Assembly (NCBI GenBank): GCA_017562135.1
Contig: QEYB01000158.1
Location: 310,001-374,000, forward strand
Length of the DNA stretch: 64,000 nt
Source: Dipylidium caninum
Lineage: Eukaryota > Platyhelminthes > Cestoda > Cyclophyllidea > Dipylidiidae
Reading direction: 5' to 3'
How positions within the stretch are numbered: position 1 is the stretch's first letter; every line of letters begins with the position of its first letter. The position numbers and the translations under genes were made by a program. The notes below the pieces were generated by a model, which worked only from the letters and a program-made list of their open reading frames with translations, did no database searches and was not told where the DNA came from. Positions 28,218 to 41,884 of the stretch are shown in pieces.

Positions 28218-29308
28218 TCTCAACGACTTCCCCACTATCGCCAAAATCACCATCGTTTTTCTCTTTCTAGACGACTACCCGTGCGCCGAAAGTGCCAGAC
28301 CATTTACTCTTCTGCACACTATGCCTGTCTTCTAAGTTCCCTCGCCCCTACACTTTCCCCTGCCCTTTGTTTCCACTTTTCTTATGTAAACTTGTGATAA
28401 TGATGACAATGGTGCTCAATCTCAACGCACACACTCCCCTTCTCTGCCGAGGCTGGAAAGACCAGACAGTAGGCGTCAGAGATCTTCCCAAGGGCCCTCG
28501 TTCTCTCCTCTCACATGACCCGTGTCTCTGCAACCGAAGAGAGTACGATCTCAACGGTATACGTGGGCGGAGCGATGCTGGTGTGGGAGAGTTTTTCGGA
28601 GCACATCGAAATCAACACGAATCTTGGCTAAAGGCACGACTGTCAGGCGCTGCCACGGGGCATGAGAGCGCTAGGAGCGTGTGAGGAGGCCCCTCGCCCT
28701 GCCGTCTGTTCTCATACTGTGCTGCTGTGAACTCGTACGATGGGCAAACGAAATTCGCGCTTGTCAAAGGTGACAACCTGTCGCAATTACTGGTCTAAAC
28801 CAGATCTTCAGGTCGGCCATGCAAAGCGTTTCCCACGGCTTAACACAGCCTCGTGTAACTCAAATACGTAAGTACTTAGACGATTGGAACGCGAACACTG
28901 ACCTTCCAAGGCGTAAACGAGTGGAAAGACGAGGAGAGTGTGGCAAGTCCCCCGCACACTGGCGTCTATCAACAGGAGCTTGTTTATTTGGTGTGGATGG
29001 ACGAGGAAGCCCATGTCCGATGGCAACAGCAGTAGCTTTACGCACGCATGCGTTCCTTCTCAGGAGAGGAAAATAAGGCGCAGACATGACGCGTGAACCG
29101 CGCCCCTGCAGCATGCACACATTAGGTGTTGGGGTGGGTGGTTTCTCAGGGTTTTTCTGGTCTAACGTTGGGCACTCAGTTACTCTGGAAGCGGTGGATG
29201 AGATGTCGCACATGACCTTGACTTCTGACCTCGACGGAGGGTGTCGTCGTCGCTGCTCCCAGAGTGGGAGAAGTTTCGGTCCGGGGTTGTGCGCTTTCGG
29301 TCTTGGCG
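28218..29308. other. Convergent 3' region of ARPC5 and the RhoGEF gene
   Basis: About 1.1 kb between the ARPC5 stop on the plus strand and the RhoGEF stop on the minus strand. A minus-strand AATAAA (TTTATT on plus, 28983-28988) lies about 320 bases past the RhoGEF stop. No ARPC5 polyadenylation hexamer is obvious. Open frames of 60 to 150 codons on both strands have no recognisable content. An alternative RhoGEF reading frame would extend into this region as far as 29176. Confidence 0.5.
28983..28988 (-). terminator. Polyadenylation signal of the RhoGEF gene
   Basis: AATAAA on the minus strand about 320 bases beyond the proposed stop at 29309 and about 190 beyond the alternative stop at 29176. 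Inferred from position only. Confidence 0.45.
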
Positions 29309-32300
29309 TCATTTGGCTTCGTGGACGCGGTCAGTCGGCGGGGAGGTTTGCTGGGCATGGACACTGCCGTGGGGGCAAATTGACCCTCGGGGGGTCGAAG
29401 GTTGGTCACTGCGGCGCGGAAACGTCCTTGGCAGAGGGAGGCGGCCTCCTCGTTGCCCTTTTGGGTGTTCGTCCTGGTCGGCGCAGTCGCGGTTGACACC
29501 GGGGAGGCTGGTCTGGCCAGGGTTGTTCGACCTGTCGGGAAACGGAGCAGCAGCCTCACTCTCCACCACTCGACTGAGACGGAATGTGCGGGTCAAACTG
29601 GGACCGACAGCTCTGCCACGCACCTTACCGCCAGGGCCCACGGCAATGAGGCTCAGGCGTGATGACCTGAACGAATTTCCTGAGGGTTCAGTGCCGGAGC
29701 AATGACGGCGGGACGCGAAAACGGGGCAGCCACGAAGGGTCCCCGCGGCGACAACACACGGCTGGTTGACTGAGTGTTTTGAACAGTCACACCAGCCGAA
29801 TAAACACAAATTCCTCACCTGAGGCCTCCTAAACTCTGGCCCAGTGAGGTCAGAAGGTGTCTGTCTCCCCCGGGGAACCGCCCCAGAAGTGTCTGACTTT
29901 TTCCAGTTTCCCCTCTCCCCCCCTCTCAATCCGCTCCCAACCACCGGTGTTACTTGGCCGCTGCCGGTGTCTTCTGGGCCCAAATCAAGCAGACGTGGCA
30001 GGAATGACGCCCGAGAGACTGGAGCAGACTCCTTGCCGACCCCTCCAAAGCGATTGCTGCACACTCGTCCCTCAAGGTCACTCCTATTTACACGGCTGTG
30101 AATGCGAAAACCCGGAGAAAGTCGACCTCATAGCTTGAAATCGAGTCTTTCGACTCACAGGATCCTCCAACTCCATGGATCCATTCTACTGCCGACGCGG
30201 AGTCCGGAATCTGCGTGTAAACTAAACGCTGCTGTTCAGAACACCCTGCTGACAGACTTTCCAGTCATTGGAGAGACGAAAAACACTCGAACAGAGTGTG
30301 ACAGAAGCTGAGAGAGGTCGTCACGGCGAGACACAAACTCACCATTCGTCCGGGCAGTCGACCTGCCTCCGGATTCGTTTTGGATTTTATTCGATCTAAA
30401 AAGAGGCAAAAAAGAGCCTTGGAGAGGTCCGCGTAATGCTGAACGCCCCCGTGGCCGAGCATCCAAACCCACCTCGGCGAAGACGCGGCATCCGTCTTGG
30501 GGGAGACGAGGCCTCTCGGCGGCTTGGAGCGTTGGATCTTCGTGGAAGGAGGCGGCGCGCTGTACTTGCGTGGCGGAGGAGCCTTCGTGGCGTCAGTGCG
30601 GGTAGAGGGGGACGCGGTCATGGGTCGGGCTGTCTCCTTGCTCACACGTGATTGGACGGTTGCCCGCGATGCCGATGATCGGTACGTCTTGGGGGAAAGG
30701 ATCTGGAATCAGAAAGGACCTTCTGTGCTCAGGCGTCCGCGGACGGGGACGGAGTAGCAGCGATTCGTCGCGGTTGCGAATACATCCGCCGCTCGAGCAC
30801 CCGAAGACTCGGGCTCTCACGGCAACTCTTCAAGCCGGCCGACCAGCCCAGGATTTTGCCTTATCTCATTGGACAAAATCTCTGGCGTCGGGGAAGGTGG
30901 GCGTCGAGACGCTTCAGACTGGGAGGACGTGGTCGCGGTCCGTGGATTTCGCGGCGATGGCCATCGAACTCGGCATGCAACCAACCCGAGAAGGCCTCAA
31001 TTAACGACGACGCTTAGCTCGTTCTAACGCCCGAATTCGAGAAACGTGGTCGGAGGCCCGAGTCCTCCACGAATACCGAGGTGAAGGGACTCCACGCGCC
31101 TGGCACGGAGACCGAGACGACGCGTTTTATAAGAGTATAGAGCGCTGACGCGAACTCATCGGCCCCGCTCCTCAGTGACGGTCGCGACGAGGGAGCAATC
31201 GGAGCCAAAGAGAACTGTGACAGTCATTTCGCTTAATGAGACGAGCTCCTCAGATTCAACGACCCCCTACGGCTTAGCGGTGCTATGGAGAGCGTCCAGC
31301 GAAAGTGACTGGTCAAAAACTCACAGGCCTCGCTGTGGCGCTCCCAGCCTCCGCACCAGTGCCGTTGGCACGGGTTGAGTTGATCGCGATGCGACTGACC
31401 AGTTGACAGACCGACATGGAGGCGGTGGAGGAGGTGTTGGACGAGGCGTCGGAGCAGTCCTCGCTGCTGGCCAGGGTGGGCAGTCGAGGCTCCCCCGGCG
31501 CCCTCCTTGCTCGGGGTCCTCGTCCTCCCGTTGGCCGCCAGTGCGCTGTTCTGGCCGCGATCCTCGCTGAGGGTGAGCAGTGGCCGCAGTATCTCGTCCA
31601 TCTCACCTGGTGACAGCGTCGCCATCGAGCGCGTCTTGGCGATGTAGTGCTCGTAGGCGCGGCCAAAGGTCACCGTGTCGTACTGGGAGGCTTGTTGACA
31701 CTCGATGTAGATTGAGCCGCCTGTCGGCGTGTGCACGTAGCCATTCTGGCAACCTGGGAAGCGCGGCACAGAGTCGCGAATCAGAGATCCACACTTTTTA
31801 TACCATCTATTAGATAGGAAACCATGAAACGGGCGTTGGCGGGGGCGATGTAATCCAAATAACTTCCGCGGGCAATTATGACTTTTGGTCAATGGTTTGA
31901 CAAGTCACATGCCTTTCCGCAAAAAATGCTCACTTTTAGACATAATAGACGGCTCAAAGACTAAACAAAACAGCCGTTTCATGGTTTCCAAGATAATTCT
32001 AGTAAATCGCCTAAATCGTTGAGCAGCAAACCAAGGCGTCTTCCCCATGCCTCGAGAAAAAACCGCTAAGGCACAAAAGAGGAGGCAAAATGGGAGCGGG
32101 TGAGAAGCGGACCTTTCGGCGACGAGATGGGATTTAACTCGGGGCTTTTCTGCGGGGGAGCCAAGTCGACAGCAAACCGCTCCTCATTGATCTCCACCGC
32201 TATGCAGCGGAAGTCGTCCTCCTCATCTTCCTCCGCCGCGTTGTTCACCTCCGCCTCCTTCGCCACCGCGGTTGAGGCACTCGGGAAGAGGGACCCGATT

Positions 32301-35300
32301 GCAGCAGACGCGGCGGTGTTGCCAGCGGTGGAGGAATGCTTCGCCATCAGCGCATTCCACGCGTCCTGCACGAGCGCCACGTGGTCTGCGTCGTCCTCGT
32401 CGCCTTCACTGCCCTCGCTCTCGTTGTCACTGGCGTAGTTGCCGTTGGAGCTGCTGGGGACCATGGAGGAGAGGGGCGCAGGGTCCTCGCTCGTCTGTGA
32501 CTTTATGGAGAAGGGCCTCGCTGTCCGGCTACGCCGCTTAAAGATAGCTGCCGAGGAGGTTGGAATCACACAAAAAAGAGAGCTGAGTTCAGTGTTTCCC
32601 GTGGTCAGTCATGGGGCGAGTGTTTCGGAGCGGTGTCTACCCGTGCCGTCTACTTTCAATGCTCACAAAGCCTCGAGGGTCCGTCTGGAGGACTCATTCC
32701 AATTTAACTCACTGCTTCATTTTAATCGAGACGCCACTTCCCTCTCAACTTTACATGATCTGGTCCGGAAATGCAACAATTAGAGCTTCGGGAGTCTCAC
32801 CCCACATCCAAAACCGGCTCAACTATGCTTTCGTACCTGTCAAGACGTTGGATCCCTTTCTCCGGGGAGCCTGGTCCTCTTCCGACTCCTCCACCGAGTG
32901 CGATCCCATCTGGGAGCCGGCATCGGACACCTGGCGAGGACAGATGTCCTCCATATGCAGCATAAGGTGCTTCGCCTTTTCCGGAATTGCGGCATCAAAA
33001 TTCTCCAAAATCACCCTCTTTATTTCTCGACACCAAAGTTGCTTTACCTCTACACTTGCCGCCTGCAGGGTCTTCTGCGCGTTGGGATTGTTGAAGGGGA
33101 GGATGTGAAAAGCCAGGGGATCCTTGTCAATGCACTCGATCAGCATTAAGTTGCTACACTGTAAAATAAAAATTACTGATATGATTCAGTAGAATTTATT
33201 TAAACGCCGCGAAAAGGTGCTTACGCTGATGATATCACGAATTTCCAGAACTGATTGCAATCCCTCCCCCCAGGGTAATTGCAGATCCGTCAAATTGGGT
33301 GCAGAATTGTTCCCAGCATAGGAGAACTTTTTGGCCAGCAGAATGGCTCTCTCGAAAAGGAGTACTAATCGGCAGGACTGCTTTTTCGCAGGCAATCGAA
33401 AAACATCACGCAGTATGAGACGACCCCATTGGTCGACGTCAAGGCCACTCTCGCGCAGTTGACCAATAAGCTCGTGCCGACGCTTCCCCTCGTTGATGTG
33501 AGTGGCCACTTGCATCATGCGTTCAAGGGCGCTTTGAAGATGTTCCACAGCATAGATCGGGTCTTCATTAAAGATTCTCTCGTCGTTCTTCAGACTAATC
33601 AATGTACAGCCCTTAATAAGTTCCTAAAGAGCAAATGAGAAGGTAGAGGACTTAGTGTTCCAACACCCGCCTGTGGAGATAATGGCGCACAGCTGAAAAC
33701 GAGCAACTTGAGGCGTCTCCTCATGAAGAGTCGTGCTTGACTTAACAGAGAGTGAAGGAAATCAGCCCAAAACTGTCACTTGAATCGGGAGTGTCGAGAA
33801 GGCGAAGAATTCCTGGGACCTCTTGGCGCGAACTGCTACATTAAAGAACTTGGGAATCGCCCAAACAACAGTAGAGGCACCGGAAGTTAGAAGCCTCATA
33901 TGGTAACTGTCTCGCTGCAGTAACGGTGAATGAAGCCCCTCGGACTGTGTATTGCCAGCAGTTGGTAAGGGAAAGAACCTTCTGCAAGACAATTGGGGAC
34001 TCCACTTTAAACGGATTCCCATGATGTAGAGTTTGATGAAACGTTTAGAGGGACCCAGAAAGAGGGATTGAAAAGCAGGTCTTAGGGGTTAGGGGACAAC
34101 GGAGAAAAACTCGATAAATCTAGCAAAATGCGACTTGGAAAGTGAAAGACAGGAAGGCATAAGCGGAGCGAGATCTCGGGCGAATAAGAAGGCTTTTTCA
34201 TGTTCATTCCAGCTTCCGTGCATGCCTTTTCCGCACAGACTTGTGAGAGGCAAAACCGACAGGAAATGGGAACCATTTCAATGCACCCACCTGGAGAAGG
34301 AGTTGATACTTGAGGACACGTTGCACGGGTTTCAGCAGGTAGGAGGCCAGCGGAAGGACGTGTCCCAGCTGTGATTGGCAGGCGAGGATGGCGGCCCACA
34401 GCTCAGTCTGCAAGCGTTTCTCGTGTTCCAGCGTCTGGATGGACCTGAACGCGGGAGGGACAAAAAAATCGCGTCGAGGTAGGCGCGGAGCTAACTCGGA
34501 CTCCTCCTCTGCCCCTCTCCACGTCTTGTCACACTGACGCACTAGTGCGGAGTTCGCTTGAGCCGACTCGAGTTCTCTCCGCCACCCAGGCGTTCTAGTT
34601 ACGTTTCAACTTTTTCTCGCCTATCCTGGTGGAATGCGCGACAGAATGGAGGGAGACCCGACTCCGTGTCACATGGCGCAGCACCACCTCCGCGGCCCTC
34701 CCCTCCCGCCGCCCGCCCCCCCAAGATAAACAAAGCTTGTCAGCCACTGGAGGAGAGTGGAGGAATAAAAAGCGATTGAATTCCAAGTGCCCAACTAAGT
34801 GCCGTGTGCATCCATCTCCGGCGAAGTTCGGATGAGATGAGACGAACAGATTTGAGGTTTGTTGGGCCGATTGGCTCTGAAGGAGGACGATTTCACAGAC
34901 ATTCGTAGGCGTAGCGGTAACCCTCGTGCCACTTTTCGGAGAAAAGAGGGTCTGAAATTGTTACTGGCCCGACTGCGAACTGCTTCAGTCCAATCTCAGG
35001 AGGGGGACGGGGGTTGGAGGAATGCGCTGGATCACAGTCAGACGACCACCGCCATCCTACTCGAGGTGATGACAACTGTGACGGGACAATCTGCTCGGGA
35101 TCTCGGCGTCTTGGCCCACGGTGGAGGTGAGAGAGGCAATTCGACGGCCGGTCCCTGCCTTCTAACAATGGCCTCGACGATACCTCCGCTGTCGAGGGAC
35201 TTCCACGATGACCTAACTGAATTCCACCGGTAGGAGGGCGTGGGAGGGGGTCCTCCAGGGTCAGTAACACCGATTCTCGCCCAGCTGACGAGCAGACGAC

Positions 35301-38300
35301 TGAAGAATGACGATTCCAACAGTTCTCTCCCCCGAAACCAACAAATACCTCCACACCCTTCTAATCCACCGCTGAAGGAATGCTCGGCCACTCGGATCAG
35401 CCCACAGTCTGCCCGACACCGCTCGAGTACTGCGTCCGCATGTGCGGAGTTAAGCTAAACAATTTCGGACGCATGTGGTCAGAGTGAATCACCCGACACG
35501 TTAGAAATCCCGACTTCGGTCAGGTGGCGGCTGTTGGAGCATCGTCGCGTGGTGGACGAGGTCAGCGCAGGTTGGACCACACCAAACCGCCCACAATTGA
35601 CTCGGCTCCCCCGGGGGTGCGGGCAACGTGGATGGATTTTGAGCATTGAAAGGCGCTCGCAGAGGACCTGGGCAAAATCCACAGGCTGAGCACGTCACAG
35701 ACGGTGCTGAGATGCCCTCCAGTCTGCGGAAGTTGCTCTCTCCCCCGCACTGAGCCGAGCTGGCACCCGCGGGCGGTGAGCGCGGCTCTTCCGACGCCCG
35801 GTCGGAGGATGGAGATGGTGGCGCACGACTCGGCGGACTTTAGTCCGGCTTTCGCGCGCCCTCTCGCTCCGCAGTCAGAGGCTCTCCGTGGCTTAGCAAC
35901 GCGGATGAGGCGAAAAAGGACGGCATTCCATCTGCTCACGCGGGTGGACACGAGGCCACGACCATTTTGGCCATTATTTGCACGTCGACGTGAGTCACAG
36001 TGTGTACGGTGTGGAAATGCTGGACATCAAAAGTCGAAACACGCCTCGCGCCATAAATTCCCCTCCGACAGTGGCATCGCCGCCAGCCGTTCCCTCTCCC
36101 CTCGAAATGGTCCAGCGCGCACAAAAATAACGAAGTCACAATGGCCAGGGTAGGAGAAAGTGGGACCCTCCTCGCCCTCCTACTGAAGCTGTAGACAGAA
36201 ACACACAAGAAATTGGACAGACGCAAGAGGACTCGAGAAGAGCAGACGAAGGCGCCCGAAACCCGCCCGGTCCTGCCGGTCACGCGGTCAGGGTGGTGGA
36301 ACAGGAGCCGTTGAGCGGGAGAGGCCTCCGACGCCCACGAAAGTGGCCTCTAAGAGGGCGGGAACGGGACGGGTTTGCGGGATCGCAGCAGTCGGTGTCG
36401 CTCTACGCAAACGCACCGTGGCCACAGCACTGAGCACTTGGACGGAGAACGAAAAGACATCTTCGATGAACAACATCCCCGGCTCATAGTCCTGCAATTC
36501 GTACTTCTGGACGGCGGAAAAGAAGGCGTGTGAACGACTCCTCCCCACGTACAGACAGGTTGATTTTCGGCACGACTTCGCCATCAGAAAAACAAGCGAC
36601 CGGCCAGTCGCGACTGGTGGAGTGGGGAGAAGGGCGCGAGTCCACTCACACGAACAGGGCGTTTCTCTGTCGGTCCCAAATTTTCCGTCACATGGCCTCG
36701 TCTCCCTTGACTCAGTGCGCAAAGCGGCGGGGGGGGGAGGGGTGGGCAGCGGTGGTGGCAGGCTACAAAGAGCCTGCCGGGGCGAGCTGGAGGCGTGCGG
36801 AGTGCGAGGGCAACCGCAGGCCGACGGCGTCGGGCTGCCCCTCCGTCCGCCTCTGATGGCCCCGCCGACGGCGGCAGTCGGGGCGACGCGCATGGACGAA
36901 AAGAAACGAAGGCACAGCGTTTCACCCCATCGGGCCAGTCGATCGTCCGACTTGGGGGCCGCGCAGTGTCCTACCACATGTCAGTGGTCTACGAGGGTAC
37001 TTTCTTCTAAAGCTGTCAAAGTCGGCACCCAACTTTGCGAAATTGAGGCTCAAGAACCATGGCCGATGGGGAAGAAATAGCGGCCCAAAATCTGCTTCGA
37101 ATGGAGGTAAGGTGCCAAGTCGTCTGAATCGGAGAAAACTACGATGGATGGACAGAAAGCGGAAGAAATGATGCGCTTTAGCCTTAAACAGACCTTCGTC
37201 CTGTTCAACAGAATGGAAGGATCGGAGACGGAAAACCTGACGCGACTCGTAGTCCCCATGGCTCTCTCGGACCACATTTCCCGCCACTAGTCGAATTCAG
37301 TGGAAAGGCGCCGCAGAGGAAGGGGAAGAGGGTGGGTGCAATTGTACATCAACTCACAAGGAATGTTCTGTACAAAATTCAACGTAGAGCTCCTCAAAGT
37401 CAACGGCGTGGTCGAGGAACACATCGGCCAGACCCGGGAGGTTCTCCTGGTTTCGTGCCAACTCCCCTGAGAAGGTGCTGAGGCAAAAGAGGATAAATCA
37501 GACGTGGGCCTCACAAGTCGTCCCTCGCACTAAACCAAAGCTCGTCCCCGGTCAGTCACTGCATCAGACGTTTCCACGTCACTTCCAGAATACACAGAAT
37601 GTCTGCTTAGTTAATCGCGTGAGTGAGTGGCGCGCCGTCTCCTCCTCCTCCCCTCCTGCCTCGTTGAAACAACCTCGGGAGCTCCAACTGACGTGGACCG
37701 AAGCACGACCTCTTTAATCCCCTCGCCCGCCTCCTTGTCCTCCTCCTCCCCCCCCCCTCTCTCTCTCTCTCTGCGGCTTTACAGAAAGCTGATCGTAATT
37801 TCTGACCGCGGAATAGGAAGGAGAGACAAAATTACACATATCGTAACCGTAGCTTCCCACCGACTGACTCGCTAGTTTATGTTTTTGCCATTGCCATTGC
37901 TTTACCATCTGGGAAATTCTCGCTTCCCCAGCCTAATCCGAGACAGACGCTGTTGTGATAATGATAATAATAAAGACCAATAAAAATGCTCCGCGGTGAC
38001 CTTGAAACCGACCAACAGCGAACTTACAAATGGAATGCATGTAGGTGAATGACATTGCTGAAGATGGTGTCCACAGTAGCGGCATCATGCTTGTTTTCCG
38101 CCACCAGAGGCAGGTAGTAGCCCTAAAAGAATTGTAACGGTAGACGAGTAGGCATGAAATTGGCTAACACGTGCAAAGAGTGACTTAACACACTGTCTCC
38201 ACGGAAACGCCTTCTTTGTTTTCCCCTAGGCCAACCGGGGAGAGAAATACACAGACGGATGTACGCAGTGTCAGAGAGACGGAAATAATGACTCTGGCAG

Positions 38301-41300
38301 GAAAAGGAAACGAAAACACGCAGCCGGTGATTAACAATGCAGGCGGGGAACTGTAATTCGTCGGTTGAAAGTTACCGGTTGAGGAACATCTCTATAACTT
38401 TGGGGTGGATGGGCCATAGTCTGGCACGATATCAGGGAAGTCTATACTTTCCGTCGTTACCCCCTTCCATCCCCATGCCGCGCTCCGTGCCCACCCGCGC
38501 ACAGGTCGGTCAAAAGGACGGCTGCACTTCGAAAGTCCGCGTGTGGCGTCTGATGTTGGAAAGGTTATTCCTTTCCTTACAATGGAGAGGAGGACGGGAT
38601 GGGATCTTGCCTTGCTGTCCTCCGACGAGGCGTAACGAGGTCTTCAGTCACGGGCTGCACGCTTGCAAGGCGTTGGACCACCGTTTCGTCGTGAAGTGCC
38701 TCGATGCTCCAACTTCGGGACTTCGTCCATGCCTCATGATTCACCCAAAATCGAGACCAATGGGGCAGAAAAGGGGGATGGGAGATGGGAAAAAAGTTAA
38801 ATATGTTGGATCATGTTTCGATGGGTGATGCGCAGACCGGGGCATCAGCTATAACGCCAAATCCCCGTCCTATGAGATGGAAAGTCGTGAGCGAACGCGA
38901 CCACAACTCGTCTCCGCCATGTCAGCACGACTTGCAGCGAGGTGGACGACCTGCCGCAATGCTTGGAGGAACTTCCGTCGAGCCAGGGGTCGAGGAAATT
39001 GACTGGATTTTGGAGAGAAGGCAGACAGGGAAGTCTCTGCCGCGCCAAAAGGAAATCAAGAGGAGTCTGGCCGACGCACACGAAGTGACAGACAATTCGC
39101 CTAGCGGCGGAGTGGAGAACCCGCACGTCCGAAGGATGGTGGATTGACGAGACAGGGAAATGGACGGTGACAGGAGTGTTGGCCAGAGCGCGGACACACA
39201 CCACGTCAGCACGCATGAAGACTCGGTTTTGCGTACGCGGGTGAACCTGGTCTTGCGACGCCTCTCTTTGCCCCTCGAGGGGCCACGGGGAAAAGTGGAC
39301 TAGTCGGCCCAGCGTTTGGGAGCAGCACACGGACGTCTATAGCGAGTGGAAGCAGGTAAATTGTCTGCCGAAGGCGCATTTTCTTTCAGATGGCATCAGC
39401 GGAGGGCAAACGGACGAGGTCCGAAGCGCAGGCTGCCTCCCGTCGCCAGGCCAAGAAGGAGGGTGCGCGGAAGACGTTGCCACGTCGTCCAAATCAGGAG
39501 TTGGATAAGCCACTCCAGAAGGGAATTCGTGTCCTCGGGACGCTCAGTCGGCACGGGTTTCTCGACAGAGTGAAGACGAGGCTGCACACCCCGCGGTCGA
39601 GAAACGTTGGGACATTCTCGCGGAAAAGCAACGCCTCGACTGTCCCTCGCCATTGCTGGGCGTTTTCCGACGGGACGCCGATGACCGAAGAGGCCAACCC
39701 GACGACCGCGTCACTCGGTCGGTGGTGTCATTCGAGTGTGCACCGCACCGCATCGCAATGCACCGCTCCGCCGACCACCGCGCTGGGGCTTGCGAGCTGC
39801 TGGCATGTGATAAAGTCGACAACTCGAGAGAATCACACGAGTACGGGCGCGTGGGAACCACGGGGACACAGCACTCGTGTTCTCAGCACACAGCTCTGCA
39901 CCCGCATCGAGTAAAAAACCAACTCGGTGGAGAGGAGAAAATTAGCAGAAAGACCCGCCATCGGCCAGACCCGAAGTAGGCGAAAGTCCTGTCTGGCACG
40001 AGGCGGGGAGAAGTCGGCTTCTCTAGGGGCGGCTGGCTGGCCGGCGTGGGCGAGGGCGGTCGGGGGGCGGAGCGGCGGGGAGAGGCGGCGGAGACAAGTG
40101 TCGAGCGAGTCGGTGGTGCGGGCCAATGGGAGAGGCGGAGGCAGTGGGGAGCGAAATCGATGGACACGGGGCCGGCAGCCCTCAAATTGTTCCCGTCCGC
40201 CTCTCGGCGGCAAATTGTTTGGACTGAGGAGGCGCTTTGCCTTCTCGTGAGTGAAAACACCCCCAAAACCACTCGTTTTTCCACCGGAGGTGCTGCGGTC
40301 TACTCATTTCGGAAATCGGAATCCAGCGTGAGCGAGGAGGGGAAGGGGAACGGGGTCAGAGGAAAGTTGTTTGAGGCGAAAACACCTGCCTCCCCCGCCC
40401 GTCTCGCTGCTCCGCCAAAGAACTCCTCCTCTTAATGACTTCCGGTAACGGGTTGACAGGAGTAAATAAACGCTCTTCCGTGAGAACGACCGCGGCAGGC
40501 GTAAATCCGCGGGGGAAGGGCCGGAACTGGAGGCAGACTGTCACCGCAAAGCCAATTTCCGCGCCTTTGGCCTCCAGCAGCGTCAAATTTCGATGTGACC
40601 GGAGGAGACAGGTCTACGGAGCGGGAGGGGAATCGGGTCGCGGATGGAGAGCGCAACAATCATCGTGAACCAGTCGCAAGCGAAGTCGGAGTGAGGACAG
40701 GCCCGAGGAGCTCCTTGGACCCTTCAGAATCGGTCGAAGGGGAGGTAGGGGGAAAAGAGGAAGGCGAATTGCCAACTAATTCGTCCACCCGCCGTGGAGG
40801 CATGTTCTGCTCGAATGAGAACATCCGAGTGCATTTTCGGGCGTCTATTCGAGCTGTTGGAGTCCTCCGCCCCCGAACTTCTCCCGATGAGAGGCGAGAC
40901 GCGTTAGACGATTCCATCTTTGCCACTCAACTGCTAACTCGTCACACGAGGTGCACTTCAGGAGCCTGGACGCGTCAGAAACTGGAACCCGACGCGCCAA
41001 CCCTCGCCACAGCTCTGGAGCACACCACTGGAGCTCCGCCTCCCCTCCGAACACTCTTTGAGGGCGACGGCTGCGAGGGCGGCCACAAAAAGAGGAGAAG
41101 CTATCGGTGGAGCAGAGATGTTGCAGCTGGGGTGGGTAGATGATGGCCGGACATTAAACCGGACAGCCGGGGATGCACCACCTCAATCGGCCTCCCCCCC
41201 GTCGGAGAACTTGGCGACACGCCCCGTCCGAGGGCGGCTTACAGGCAAACGAGCGCAGCCCCTAAGACAGTTTACGGCACGGATTTCTCTAACCTCCACC

Positions 41301-41884
41301 AGGAGAGGGGACTTTTGGCCAGGTCTACGGTTAACCCCGGACCTTGTGTGCGATAACTAATGTCTGATCGCAATTTCGATAGCGAAAGGGGACGCCTTGG
41401 AGAAGAGATGTGCCTCACAGTCTCCCTAAGCAGCAAATTAGGCTCAGATCACTTTGGCAAGTCGCGCCAAACCAGTCTAACCCAGTCGTGGTCGGTGATT
41501 TTGGCCTACGAGTAGCCGGTGGGGGTCTCGAGGGAACTCAGTGACTATGTTTGGGCGGTTCAACCCGTCTCCCAGTGGCGAGACAACGGACTGTGACTCT
41601 CCGTTGGCTTTTGAGGGCCTCGGGAGTGACTCAAAACACAAAGGTGACCAGGCGGTGTCACCTACAGGCAGCAGTTGAAAAACACTCACCTCTTTAATGT
41701 CCCGCAGACTGTGCAAGTAGGCCAACTCCGTCTCCAGCAACTCATTAATCACCCAACCGACCTTTTTTAAGGCTAAGGCGACCTCTGTCGAGGCGTCGGG
41801 AGTACGGGAGCGTGAGTAGACGCGTCCGGAGGGCCGAAGGTGGTCCAAGGGCAGTTCGGAGTACTTCAGCTCTGGCGTGTACAT
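29309..41884 (-). CDS. PLEKHG1/2/3-type RhoGEF (DH-PH protein)
   Basis: Rho-family guanine nucleotide exchange factor acting on the actin cytoskeleton. Exons, high to low: 41884-41690, 38122-38028, 37477-37358, 34444-34291, 33623-33225, 33158-32837, 32547-32113, 31753-31607, 31566-31325, 30702-30473, 29666-29309; about 898 residues. The DH domain (about 40-200) begins VGWVINELLETELAYLHSL, continues GYYLPLVAEN and ELARNQENLPGLADVFLDH, and carries the CR3 signature LASYLLKPVQRVLKYQLLL. The PH domain (about 230-350) includes RLILRDVFRLPA, CSNLMLIE and WCREIKRVILENFDAAIPEK; the last is diagnostic for the PLEKHG1-3 group. A Ser/Pro-rich, acidic tail follows. ATG 41884 is preceded by an in-frame stop, but 5' exons further upstream remain possible (a Pro/Ser-rich frame lies at 43323-42964). 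Introns of 3.6 and 2.9 kb split the DH domain. A 40-nt intron (31606-31567) is inferred from frame. The C-terminal exon could instead use a second open frame. Confidence 0.85.
31567..31606 (-). other. Proposed 40-nt intron in the RhoGEF gene
   Basis: On the minus strand this runs from GTGAGA to CCCTCAG. Removing it joins the frame used by the upstream exon (ending in the peptide MATLSP) to the frame required by the phase-0 acceptor at 30702, via the donor GTGAGT at 31324. No other GT lies between 31446 and 31604 on this strand, so a frame-restoring intron must use this donor. Retaining it also leaves a long open frame, so it may be optional. Confidence 0.55.
34445..37357 (-). other. Long RhoGEF intron within the DH domain
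   Basis: A 2.9 kb intron between DH exons 37477-37358 and 34444-34291, whose phases fit directly. It is GC-rich with many overlapping open frames, the longest being 229 codons on the minus strand (36977-36288). None resembles a DH segment or another known domain, and inserting any would break a continuous DH alignment. Confidence 0.6.
37746..37772. repeat. C-run and CT microsatellite
   Basis: A run of C bases passes into an eight- or nine-unit CT dinucleotide repeat, inside the intron between RhoGEF exons 38122-38028 and 37477-37358. Simple sequence, probably length-variable. Confidence 0.8.
38123..41689 (-). other. First long RhoGEF intron
   Basis: A 3.6 kb intron immediately after the first helix of the DH domain. 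The donor GTGAGT follows the residues DIKE and the acceptor precedes GYYLPL, so the phase and the DH alignment close without another exon. The interior is GC-rich with antisense open frames and nothing I recognise. Confidence 0.6.

Noticed and set aside
29176..29559. Alternative Ser/Thr/Pro-rich C-terminal frame of the RhoGEF
   Set aside because: Its composition is attractive, but no intron was found that joins it in phase to the exon starting at 29666. It is kept only as an alternative end.
36288..36977. 229-codon minus-strand open frame inside the RhoGEF DH intron
   Set aside because: The neighbouring exons join in phase into a complete DH domain, so an exon here would break the fold; the sequence matches nothing known.
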